Below, one piece after another: positions 50,292 through 64,000 of a DNA stretch of 64,000 nucleotides. Source of the stretch: Centrapalus pauciflorus (taxonomy: Eukaryota; Streptophyta; Magnoliopsida; Asterales; Asteraceae); the NCBI GenBank assembly GCA_020465985.1, contig JAANYP010001775.1, positions 50,201-114,200 of the forward strand. Direction: 5' to 3'. Positions within the stretch are counted from its first letter, which is position 1, and each line of letters begins with the position of its first letter. Below the pieces are notes generated by a model that had not been told where the DNA came from, ran no database searches, and saw nothing but the letters and a program-made list of their open reading frames with translations. Position numbers and translations under genes: made by a program.

Positions 50292-51403
50292 AGATACACA
50301 CTCCGGTAATGTAAATTCTGACAAATCATCAGTTTCGTCTTTTATGTATTCACTCACTGTATATATTTTTTCCACTATAAAATAAAAATATTAGTTTCAA
50401 GATGATTAATATTTTACGCTGTGGATTGCAAATTCTTTGTATTAATTAATTAGTGTTTGGATGATGGAGATTATGGTAAACTGGAATTGATTAAAAATAA
50501 AGGGAAAATTGGATGTTGATGATCGAAATGGATAAGATGAAGTTTATTGTTTTGGTGAATGAAAACGTCTGTTTGTACGGTTCTGAAATGTAAAAGAGAC
50601 GCAAAATTGGTTGCTTCGTATAATCAAAGGAAAAGGTTTAAAAAATAGGGCATCATTATATTATTTATATATACTAGTTTATTACAGCATAATACACGGA
50701 TATTTTATATAGTTGTTTATATTAAATACATACAAACTTAGAATTAAAATATACAAATTTTAATACAAAAAAAATACAAGAATTATATTTATTATTTGAC
50801 ATAAACTATAAACTTTCTAGATTTCTAGATGATGATAAGTTTTTTTAAAATCATTTTAAACTTTCTATTATATTGTAGTTAGCAAGTATTGAAATATGAA
50901 TATTTAATTTGAACTGATTGTAAATCTTATCATATTAGAAGTAAATTTAGAAAGATATGATTTAGATATTTTGTTTTTCTTGAATATGGTTTGATACTTG
51001 TAAGTTGTTAGGTGGTGACACGTAACTTCACGAGAAATAAGTAAAGTTATTTATTATTATTTATAAATTATAAATTATAATTAGGATAACAACATGTAAC
51101 ATTTAATTTAAAGTCTAAAAATAAAAAAAAATTGTTTTATAAATCGATAAATTCTAGAAAAAACATTTTAGGTAAATCAAAGGTTAAATTTGGAAGCATT
51201 TAAAATCATTTAATGATATTAGTAAGTTTTTACTTTTTTTAAAAATCAATTATATAAATTAATTGAAAGAGTTATATTAGGCAAAATGAGCGGGAAAACA
51301 AAAATAATGAGAGCTAAGGGATTGACACGTGCCACAAATTATTTTGCTTTATTAATATATTACCTGTTTGCTACACGGAATAGTAGATAACTTGTTTTTT
51401 CAA

Positions 51404-51405
<2 letters not shown>
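50292..51405. other. RING gene 3' flank and intergenic DNA
   Basis: AT-rich, non-coding. TACTAGTTTATTACAGC at about 50672 may be an old transposon end. Confidence 0.4.

Positions 51406-51487
<82 letters not shown>
51406..51487. repeat. (TA)n microsatellite
   Basis: About 80 bases of TA. It abuts the left end of element D. Confidence 0.97.
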
Positions 51488-51489
<2 letters not shown>

Positions 51490-52183
51490 GAGGGTTCTTC
51501 TAAGAACCTTAAATAATGTGGGAACCTAAGAACTAATCTCATCCATTGATTTCATGAAATCAATGGCTTAGATGTAAGATGACATTTTTGAAATTAAGAA
51601 GGCTTTAGGGGTTTTTTTTGTTGGAAAAATGGGTGGGTAAGGAGTATATTGGGGATAACATTGAAAAAGGAACTGCACGTTTTTTCACACACAATTAATT
51701 CCCTCCTCTTTTTTCTCTTCATCCTTTTTTTTTCTCCCAAAAAAAAAACCACCAGAGTTTTTCTCTTCATCTTTTTTTTTCTATGAATAATATACAACTT
51801 TATATGTAGATTAAGATATATTCTATGGAGTCAACATAATATTCTATGGTGAATATACAACATTCTATGACGGAGATACAAAGCAACACAATCCGATCGA
51901 ACATTCGACAATCACAATCAATGGTGTCCATGGTAGAATCTTTTACAACCTGCATTAAAACAATGGATTCAAAACTATGATGCAAAAAAAATGTATAACA
52001 TTTCTAGTAACATAGAATAGCAATATTCTATGTAGAATATGTGAACTATCTACGTAGAATATGTGAACAATCTACGTAGATTAGTGGTATTCTATGAAAA
52101 ATATGTGAACATTCTGCGTAGAATTGTGGTATTCTATATAGAATATATGACACTTACCTAAAATCTATATAAATTTGCAAACA

Positions 52184-52284
52184 ATTCTACATAGAATGCA
52201 AGATATTCTACGTAGAATGCAACATATTCTACGTAGAATGCAACATATTCTACGTAGAATGCAACATATTCTACGTAGAATGCA
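52184..52284. repeat. 21-bp palindromic minisatellite, array 1
   Basis: About five units of AATGCAACATATTCTACGTA(G). Each unit junction holds the perfect palindrome TTCTACGTAGAA. Confidence 0.93.
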
Positions 52285-52779
52285 AATAAATTTGCAAACA
52301 ATCTGTAAAAAACTATAAATGTGAGAAGATCTATATAGATTTACACTGACATAGAAAATATGAACATCATAAGATAACATAAAATCTGAGAAGAATACAA
52401 ATTAAAGAATCCAAAATCTATAAATGTTTATTGAAGATCTATTCAAACAACATAGAATACAAAACTCCATATAGATTTACAGACAATCTATAAAAAACTA
52501 CGAAGAATACAAAATAATCTACGAACAATATATCTTTTTTGTCGTGCCTTTCCTATTGTCTTGCTCAGAGCCATCGTCGTTTAGCAAGGTCTTGAGGGTT
52601 TCATATTTACCCGATTCTGCGATTTTAAAATATAAAATAGACTAGAAAATATGAACATCATAATATAACATAAAATATGAGTAGAATACAGATTAAAAAA
52701 GTTCAAAATATATAAATGTTTATAGAAGTTCTATTCAGACAACATAGAATACAAAAATATATATAGATTTACAGACAAC

Positions 52780-52870
52780 ATAGAATGCAAGATATTCTAC
52801 GTAGAATGCAACATATTCTACGTAGAATGCAACATATTCTACGTAGAATGCAACATATTCTACGTAGAAG
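52780..52870. repeat. 21-bp palindromic minisatellite, array 2
   Basis: About four units identical in sequence to array 1, the first again being the variant with GCAAGATATTC. The surrounding block is duplicated with it, so the array was copied as part of a segment. Confidence 0.93.
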
Positions 52871-53349
52871 AAACGTAAATAAAGCAACGAATACTCGAAT
52901 AAAATATAAACATGACCTGGATTAGAGAAAAACAATCGTCGACCTCCTCATCGGCTGCAAAACCATTTGGAAAAATATTATACGGTGTCTGTTGAAATGT
53001 GTCGGTCGACTCCATGGATTCAGGTGAAATAAAAAAAACGGAATGGAATTCCGGCGACGGAACTGAGCTTCTTCTTGCCGGAAAAAATGGAAGAAAAAGA
53101 AAAAATTAATGACAAACTCATTGATGATTGTATAGTTTAATTAAAGGACAGGTTGTTGGAAACTTTTCTGAAAAGTTGCATTAAATGAAGGAGGAAAAAT
53201 GACTGATTTGCCCTTAGTGGACCCAACCATACTTGACAATATTTACAACAATGCCATTGATTATCCACCATTGATCACATTAATCCAAGGGTTGAAATTG
53301 GTTCTTATGTTCCCACATTATTTAAGGTTCTTAAAAGAACCCAATCCTA

Positions 53350-53369
53350 TATATATATATATATATATA
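53350..53369. repeat. Short (TA)n run
   Basis: Twenty or so bases of TA form the whole spacer between element D and element C2. Confidence 0.9.
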
Positions 53370-54846
<1,477 letters not shown>

Positions 54847-54855
54847 TATAAAAAG
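54847..54855 (+). promoter_or_regulatory. Strong TATA box without an assigned gene
   Basis: CTATAAAAAGCCC is followed by a leader-like stretch with CAAC/ATCA motifs. The first ATG with a frame gives only 21 codons (55032-55097, MLLLVRLSTVVL...). No intron-joined protein was found downstream. Confidence 0.4.
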
Positions 54856-56416
54856 CCCTACACAAATATAATATAGTGTTAATTAATCATCATATCAAGT
54901 GACATAATTAATTAGCAGCCCCAGCATCAAAATTCAAATAACTTCTTCAATCAAAACCTATTAATCTCTTAACTTTCTTTTGAAAAAGCTCATCGAAGTC
55001 GTTATAACATAGAGTTACAAACGTATGTAATATGTTGCTTCTTGTTCGCTTGTCAACGGTCGTTTTGTACCCCATAAGCATAGTTGAAGAATCTTGACTT
55101 CTTGTTAAGGTTTTGAAAATAAAAACTCACGTTCATAGTCGAAATGACTATTATGCGATGTGCTTTGTAATATTAATTTGGTTTCTAGTTTTTGATGGTT
55201 TTATGCTCTTATCACTGATACATGCCAAATCAATTTGTTTTAAGTTAGGTTTGTTATTATTTCAGTGTAATTCTTATGAGAACAGAGGTACAAAGTGCAT
55301 CTCGTTCAAGTTTAGCCAAAATCAAGAATTGAGTGTTAAAAGCGGGGCTATGCCCCCAACGGTGGTTCTATGAGCGGCGCTCTTAAAGGGATCCAAAGGA
55401 CGGAGCCCCTAACAGTGGTTCCGCTAATATTGCTGATATAGGATTTTGAATCTTGACTTGTTAACTTGTTTTAGCAATATTGAAAGCTTAGAAACTGAGG
55501 TTGTGGTTAATGTTACTCATGCAACTTATGTTGTTGTGGAGCTTACACTGTTGTGTAATTTTGGTTGTTATTAAGACAACAATGCTAACTGTTAGTTAGT
55601 GGTTATTTGAGAAGTTAACCAATCTTATACATTTGATTTCGTGGGGAAAATATTATATACATAAACGAAATTTCAAAGCTAACATAATTTTTTGCGTATT
55701 ATTCCATAACAAAATTTGGATACTCAGTTAGGACAAGTTGTTAAAGTTAACAATCTCAATCCATAATTTATAGTAACCCACATGGACAGAATTTGTAATT
55801 TACATTAACATTTAATATATAAAATAGAGTAAATAACATTGAATTTTGTTTCTCTTTTTTCTATAAATTATTTGAATCAGAATATTCATTGTATGTCGTA
55901 TACTTAATCAAACAATGATTGTCTTTATAGTTATTGATTTGAAGGTGCATTATTCACCGAAAGAGTGCTTATTTTAAAATATTGTAAATAGACGCTTTGA
56001 AACAAAACTACTAATTAGATGACTATAATTGATGAGTGATCACTTTTTTGAATTTTAAAGCATATGTTAAATTTTTAAATAAGAGCATTTTATATATTTT
56101 AAATTATTTCTGCAAAAGTCTTGTCATTGCTAATATCATTTTTAAAACAATGGTTAACATTAAAAATTAATTGTGTCAATTCTTTTTTTTTTCTTTTTTT
56201 TTTGTATCTTGCTCTTTTCTATCTATCGGATATTTTATGAGTTACATTATCTTTTTTATATGTTTACAGTATAAATTTATATTAAAAGATAAACATATGA
56301 TCAGGGCCCATGGTAAGACGGATCAATGCAAATATTGATCTTATTTCCTTTACTTTTATTGAGGCTTTATCATATTATGGATTATATAAGTAACATACCT
56401 TTTATATATATATATA
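54856..56416. other. Possible non-coding transcription unit, then intergenic DNA
   Basis: 55320-55440 is GC-richer and has paired pieces GGGGCTATGCCCCCAACGGT and GGAGCCCCTAACAGTGG, each followed by GGTTC-type sequence. This could be a non-coding RNA body or a degraded gene. The rest is AT-rich. No protein is supported. Confidence 0.3.
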
Positions 56417-57893
<1,477 letters not shown>

Positions 57894-58410
57894 GGGATAA
57901 TTGCGCAAAAAACCCCAAACTTGTCCGCTTTTTGTGATTAAAACCCCAAACCATTTTTCGTTGCATAGAAAACCCCGAACTAACTAAAAATCAGTAAATC
58001 AAGGCTTTATCAATGAGTAACTGGTTGAAACCGGTTATTAATCCTACGTGGACTCGTAAATAACCTACGTAGAATAAATTTTAATTGTTGAAACCGATTT
58101 CCAAGTATTACACATCATATTTAACGCTCGTAGAAGAGGTAATCCCGTTTAAAATTACAATTAAAAATTATCAACGGGGTTTTAAATGATGTGTAATACT
58201 TGGCAACCGGTTCCAACAATTAAAATTTATCTCATTTAGGTTATTTACTGGTCCCTGTAGGATTAATAATCGGTTTCAACCGGTTACCCATTGATAAAAC
58301 CTTGATTTACTGATTTTTAGTTAGTTCGGGGTTTTCTATGCAATGAAAAATGGTTTGGGGTTTTAATCACAAAAAGCGGACAAGTTTGGGGTTTTTTGCG
58401 CAATTATCCC
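57894..58410. mobile_element. Foldback MITE (GGGATAATTGC family), copy 2, Mutator-like
   Basis: 517 bp, two arms of about 258 bp. Both ends read GGGATAATTGCGCAAAAAAC followed by CCCAAACTTGTCCGC. A perfect 9-bp duplication AAATTAGAT (57885-57893 and 58411-58419) assigns it to the Mutator-like type. It is less diverged between arms than copy 1, so probably younger. Confidence 0.92.
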
Positions 58411-58419
58411 AAATTAGAT

Positions 58420-59680
58420 CACACAATAAGATGGTTTTGATTTTTACACACATAATCAATCAAAAACATTGTAAAACAAGAAAATCCAATGTTGGATTCA
58501 TTTTGAAGGAAAATATGGAGTTGGCGGTGCAAAGCAGGAGATAGATTAGGTACAGTTTTCTCTCTTATAGATCTAGTGTTACGTGAAGATTCAATGTCGG
58601 AAGAGAAAGTTATATTCAAAAAAGTTTTGATGGTGGTGGTATGAATAATTTTGAAATTGAACGTTGTATTCAAAGCCAATAACACATAATTTTCAAATTT
58701 GTAATATATTTAATAGAAATTACATAACATTTTGCTTCAAATATCAAATATGTATGTTAATATGTTTTCTTATATATTTTAATATTTTTTGTATGACATT
58801 AAACCCCACCGAATTTCCTCGTTATACAATATACCCCATCCTAATGTAGATTCTAACTCATATGTTTCTTTAAATCACCACTATAATGAACATAAACTTT
58901 TCAAATGAATAAAATCAAATGTTTCATTACTCTTATTTAAAATTGTATAAATTATTACGTATCTAAATTTCCATGTTATGCGCTTGTATTGTATGTTTTT
59001 GGCTTACTTGTACGTCATATCAGATACGAACAAACATGTTGAAAAAATTGTTTAAAAGATTAGTAAATTACTTAGTTGATAATTAATTACCAAAGAAAGC
59101 TGAAAGCTTTAACTCAAATAAAAGATTAAAAAAGGAATTGAATGGTCATTATCCAACACTTTTGTACAAAAGAAAAACATGTATGCTTGTGTCCTACGTT
59201 TGTTGGTGGTGGTCATGCATCATTGGGATTCAAATTATTATATATAATAAATTAAATATAATCACCGTTTTCGAATTACAAGATCTTGAGCCAAACATGT
59301 TACCCACTATCTTTTAAATAAATAAATAATATAGGTTCGTTTCCATTTCAGGATCGAATTATTATTGCTTTAAGATCTCTGAGGTGTAAACAACAGTAAT
59401 AAATCTGCTTATTTACCACTAAACTAATTAAAAAGGCCAGTTTTAGCCGCATTTGTCCGTTGATGCCTGTACCTCTTTTCAAACCCATTTCTTCTTTCAC
59501 TCTTCCTTCAATCTCGCTATGTGCTTTTTCTTGATATCTCCTCCTCCCATGGCATCTCTAGCTCTTGCTTTTCTTTATGAATAACACAAGATTGGTACCA
59601 AAGCACCCACCTTTTTATTATTTTTTTTACTATTAAGAAAAGTGCAGGAAAAGCTGTGTCTTCCTTTTTACACTTTCGAG
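58420..59680 (+). other. Intergenic and GT31 promoter/leader
   Basis: AT-rich until about 59440, then a C/T-rich stretch (59450-59640) typical of a 5' UTR just before the GT31 start codon. No other feature. Confidence 0.45.
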
Positions 59681-62600
59681 ATGGGGTTGAGGTATGGGAC
59701 CAAGCAAACCCACAACCAAAAGCTTGGGTCTTGGTCCGGGTCCGGGTCTGGCTCCGGCGTCTCCGCCAGATGGGTTACATTCTTCTGCATTGCTAGTTTT
59801 TGTTCCGGTGTCATCTTCATCAATAGGTACAATCTTTTATCCTCAATTGCAGATTTGCACTTATTTGTGTTCCGTACAGTCTTGAATTTTGTTCTTTTTA
59901 AGGTTCCTGCTGCTTATCTTTGGATTTTGAATGAATGTTGTATATTTGTTATGCATCTTGTTTTTGCAATCAGCTAGAAGTAGATGACGACCGAATCGCT
60001 TTTGTTTGTTGTTGATTGAATGTTTTCATCTATTTTATTGGTTGGAAGTCTGTGTCCTGGAAGATTAAGTCATCATTTTATTGTAATTATGTGATTTGGG
60101 CTCTTCTCAATGCTTGGATGATTTCAGATTGTAAATGCAATGTCTATTATTGGGTAATATGGTTCTGTCTTTTAGTGAATGATACTGAAAATAGGGGATT
60201 GTTTGAAAATGCCAAAATATTCTGGGCTATTATTGATCAGGCTAGAGCCACATTGTTACCTCTTCTGAAATGTCTAGGATGATATGATATAGGTCCCCAT
60301 GAAAACCATAAAACACAAACAATAGCCAATTATAGGTCCCAAAATATGAACAGACATGTTTTAGTCATGTTTTTCGGTCCTCTGGTTTTTCGTTCACCGA
60401 TTCTATATTTCTAAATAACCACAAGTACCATATCGTAGGTATTGGACTAGATACTCAACTGTAGTTAGTGATAATCTCAAGGGTATCTTACTATTAATCT
60501 GTTTCGTTCTTAAGTTCTTAAATATAGACTTCTGCCATAAACCCAAGATGTCTCGATTGGACTTCCTAATTACCCTACTTCATCATTCCTCATCACCAAC
60601 AATTGCATGGCATATTTGAATTGAATCTCCAACGACGTGCATGATTTCTGAGACCTCCTTCTGTAGTCAAGTTATAGGTGTGATCTTACGAGCTCGATTC
60701 CCCTAAAACAAGCTTATTGTCACAACACGCCTTCTTCACAAGGTCGTGCACAAGGGTTGGCCTGTGATGTCATAATCATCTACACAATTCATGACCTTTC
60801 TAGAGCACTCAAGACTTCTTAAGAGGACGAGGGGGACTTCTTGAAGATTTTACAAGGTCATGAAACTTTAATTATGTAGAAGATTCTTAATAAATATATT
60901 GTATAGAATAATGTATAAAAGAAAATCCTAGAGAGTATCAGTCTCAGCCATCCAGTGAGGAGGTGAAGGCCTACATAAAGGGCGAGGCCTCATTTGGCAA
61001 ATAAACCCACTACTTATTCTCTTTGATAAGCTTTCATACCAGTAATAGAATTTTTCCTTTCCTAATTAGCATCAACTGTCCTTGTTTGCATTGAGCCATT
61101 TAGTAATTTTTGTTAACATTGTTTGCGAGTAATGGTTTAAGGTAGGATGACTAGGTTCAATGACTAAGTATCGCACGATAAACTTGTATGGACAATTCCA
61201 TGACATTATGATTTAATGTAGGGTGTACAATAGGGCAAAGTTGGACCATACCATACCAAAATCAAATTTGAGGGAAATTGGTATTGTGTGTATTAGCACC
61301 GGTTTGATACGGTACTAGTATGGTTCCTATTTCATCCTGCTTTTGTTCTTGTCCTCCCAGTATCATACCGAAACAGAATTAGTGCCAGATTGGTAACATG
61401 TGCCTTATTGTATAGTCTCAGTTCATGATTGTTACAATTGGGTTTCGACGCGTTCCAAACTTCCAACAGTATTCCAGTAGTATCCGGAATTCTTTGCACT
61501 CCTTGTCTCAGCCATGCTCCGCAAAATACTATAAAGACATAACACATGGAGATTAGAATGTAAGAATGTGAATCCACAAAGGACTGCGTTAATTGTGCAT
61601 AACATGTAGATGCTCTCCTGGTACTATATCGAGTTATGCTCACCGCTAGTCATATACATCCTGCATATAATGCATTATGAATACATAATTCATGAAGATT
61701 ATAATGTACAAGAATATATCCATAAAAGGACTGTCTTATTTTGACTACTAGATGAGTACAACAATCTCACATCTACATCTATCAACGCGATGCCAATCTT
61801 TTGAGACCAGTAGTGGGTGGTATCTACTATGCCAAATACCAACAAGTAGTGCATGCCAATCTTTTGAGACCAGTCTTGCATTTGTTGTTGACAAGGTATG
61901 TTAGTCATGCAGCACCTGTGCCGTGGAGAGTCATTGGTCCATCATGAAATGGATTCTTCACAGTCTACATGGCACGACCAACTATGGCCTAGTCATTCAC
62001 TGCACTTTTGGGTCTAAGGCTCCACAAACCAAGCCTCATTGGCTTGGGATGCTACCTGACCGTCCCTCTACTTTCTGTCATACAATGCTGACTGTGGCCT
62101 GTGGGTGCATGAATGTCAATCTACAGTAGATTTTTGTGATTTATGAGGGTTTTATTCTCATATCATGGCCCACCCAAAGAAAAAATACATGGGTTTTACG
62201 CACTTCTAAGAAACTTGGCACGTTTGAACAAAACGTGTTGAGATTCATTTCCACTTCATTCAAGAGAAGGTAGCACATGGGATGTATAGGTTTAGTTAAT
62301 TTCTACACATGCCCAGAGTGCTGACATAGACACATAGTGACATCTCAGAAAGCCTTTGCTACACATTATTCCTCATTCTCAGTTTGAGGGGACTTATTAC
62401 CAGATACCTGTTTGTAGTTGGTGATAATCTAAAGGGTATCTTGCTTAATTATGTTAGGTTCTCTAGTCTTTAAATGTAGACTTCCCTATAACCCAATTTC
62501 AGAAATAGTATATGGAGTTTATGTCTCATTAGTCGAAAAGAAACATTTTATACCTTAAGCATAGATTTAAATAATATAGAAGAAGCACACTGATGTCTGT

Positions 62601-63898
62601 AAGTATAAATGCTAAATATAGTTTCTCAAATAGGACATTACACACATTACATTATGAATTTATTTTTGAATAAAGAAAACTAGGATTGTCAAGAGTCTTA
62701 AAAATCTGTACTTATTAGATAATAAATTTTGACTCTCATTGCATTACACAACAACCAGGTTAGAAAATATTTGTGTACTTCCATTGTTTTTTGATGTCAT
62801 TTTGTTGGATTCTTTTTCGTTCTAGGTCTGGCCTTAGTCCCATTCATATTAAAACTGATGAGGTGTCTTCACCCATGGAGAAACAAAAAGAACTACTTCC
62901 GCCTGTTATCGACTGCGAAAAGCAGGCAAGTAAACAATTTGATTTTCATAGATCTCTTTCACCGCATCTAAACCTATTATATTTATGATAATTACTTGTT
63001 GCAGGATGCTTCTGTTGAGGCTGGAGATATTTTGTCACAAGTTTCACGTACACATGATGTTATCATGTAACTTTTCTGTTCCATCTGAGTTTACCATATT
63101 CAAAAACCACCTTTTTTTTATATTTGTTCCTCTTGTATGTATCTAGAAACTACAACAATCAAGTGTCTGAATCTATACTTTTTGAGGAAGGACTAACGTC
63201 ATAAAACTTTCAGGAATCTAGACAAAACAATCTCTTCATTGGAAACACAGCTTGCCTTGGCTAGGTCAGCTAAGAGGCCAGTATCCGATGTGTCGAATGA
63301 GCGCCAGAAGTTTTTCTTTGTGATGGGGATCATGACGGGATTCAGCAGCCGACAACGAAGAGACTCCATTAGAGAAACATGGATGCCTCAAGGTTTAACT
63401 TTTTTTGGTTCTCGTGCAGTGTTATCTTTTATGTTCTATTTATATATATATCTCTTTGTTATTTTATTCGTTAGGAAAGGATTTACTGAGGTTGGAGAAA
63501 GAGAAGGGGATTATAATACGATTTGTCATAGGACGCAGGTGGGTTAATCCCCAAATAAGATGCATATGACTTTTTTTGCTCATGTTATGTTCCTAATGAC
63601 ACACGATATTTGATACGGATGTTTGATGCTTCAGTGCAACACCAGACGGGCTTTTGGATCATGCGATTGACGCTGAAGATGCAGAGTACGAGGATTTTCT
63701 ACGCCTTGTACGTTACATATTTCTAGAACTTCATAATCATTAATTATATTCTGTATTGACATTTTCTGGAACTGCAGAACCACGTCGAGGGATACCACAA
63801 ATTGTCTTCCAAAACTCAAATCTACTTCTCAACGGCTGCTGCAAGGTGGGATGCTGATTTCTACATCAAAGTAGATGACGACGTTCATGTCAATCTTG
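59681..63898 (+). CDS. Beta-1,3-galactosyltransferase, GT31 family (5' part, runs off window)
   Basis: Seven exons join in frame: 59681-59826, 62826-62925, 63005-63066, 63214-63392, 63475-63538, 63635-63707, 63778-63898, encoding the first 249 or so residues. Type II Golgi protein: short basic N-terminus, membrane anchor at 31-48 (WVTFFCIASFCSGVIFIN), stem (DUF4094-like, LDKTISSLETQLALARS), then the galactosyltransferase domain from about 130 (FFVMGIMTGFSSRQRRDSIR, RETWMP, IIIRFVIGRSATPDG). The nucleotide-sugar/metal site is KVDDDVHVNLG at the end of exon 7. Plant relatives add galactose to arabinogalactan proteins or N-glycans; the exact acceptor is not decided. Intron 1 is about 3 kb. Intron 2 begins with GC: only AG|GCAAGT keeps the frame. 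The other five introns are GT-AG. Remaining exons, normally about 100 or more codons, lie beyond the window. Confidence 0.93.
59827..62825 (+). other. Large first intron of the GT31 gene
   Basis: About 3 kb, less AT-rich than the intergenic DNA around it. 60670-60990 and 61700-62110 look like decayed inserted sequence: non-repetitive, of mixed composition, with short frames only (none over 105 codons, no domain). A 25-base direct repeat around CCAATCTTTTGAGACCAGT occurs at about 61793 and 61856. No retrotransposon ends are found. Confidence 0.6.
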
Positions 63899-64000
63899 GT
63901 TAGCAGAACTTATATTCCATCTAATATATATTTGTAATAAGTGTCTTTAAAATACCGCATAACACGACAAAGACCTTACCTTTGTCATTTTGCCTAGGTA

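Larger units (their letters stand above)
51488..53349. mobile_element. TA-microsatellite-associated element, type D (1.86 kb)
   Basis: Left end GGGTTCTTCTAAGAACCTTA then AATAATGTGGGAAC; the reverse complement of the right end is GGGTTCTTTTAAGAACCTTA then AATAATGTGGGAAC. TA arrays lie on both sides. The interior has two copies of a duplicated block (52363-52490 and 52649-52780), each next to a 21-bp minisatellite. No supported protein. Confidence 0.87.

Noticed and set aside
52184..52870. Possible CRISPR array
   Set aside because: The units are contiguous 21-mers with no unique spacers, in plant nuclear DNA; it is a minisatellite.
61332..62129. Frames of 69-103 codons in the GT31 first intron as separate genes
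   Set aside because: No recognisable domain, no supporting neighbours and scattered strands; probably chance frames in old inserted DNA.

Overview
The window is nuclear DNA from a flowering plant. Its genes have plant-type introns and belong to plant families (NAC, MTP1, GT31, DMR6-type oxygenase), and they sit far apart in very AT-rich sequence full of plant transposons. A eudicot is likely; I cannot name the family or species from sequence alone.

Six host genes are supported: a membrane-anchored NAC transcription factor (+, six exons, 9845-13084); a soluble inorganic pyrophosphatase (-, eight exons, 14186-15536), tail-to-tail with the NAC gene; an intronless DMR6-like 2-oxoglutarate dioxygenase (+, 31493-32557); an MTP1-type vacuolar zinc transporter (-, 42007-43152, with a probable 5' UTR intron); a small membrane-anchored RING-H2 E3 ligase (+, 49812-50291); and the 5' seven exons of a GT31 beta-1,3-galactosyltransferase (+, from 59681, running off the window). 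They do not form a pathway.

Most of the rest is transposons. A Copia LTR retrotransposon (733-5888, minus) has both LTRs, PBS, PPT and a 5-bp target duplication, but a broken polyprotein. A probably autonomous hAT element (26921-30926) has a perfect 8-bp target duplication and an uninterrupted transposase. Smaller hAT, Mutator-like and Harbinger-like non-autonomous elements are defined by terminal repeats and, often, exact target duplications.

The most unusual pattern is a set of otherwise different inverted-repeat elements that all sit inside (TA)n microsatellites and share a terminal motif resembling GGTTCAA-TGAG-ACC. They lie at 317-6226 (split by the Copia element), 6320-6755, 6971-7960, 23957-24328, 51488-53349, 53370-54353 and 56417-56810. 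Three sit in a row at the left end and two in a row near 51-54 kb, separated only by TA repeats. Several carry internal minisatellites built on palindromic cores. They look like one group of microsatellite-targeting elements. Long foldback structures (23139-25124, 45279-48024, 57894-58410) are a second theme.
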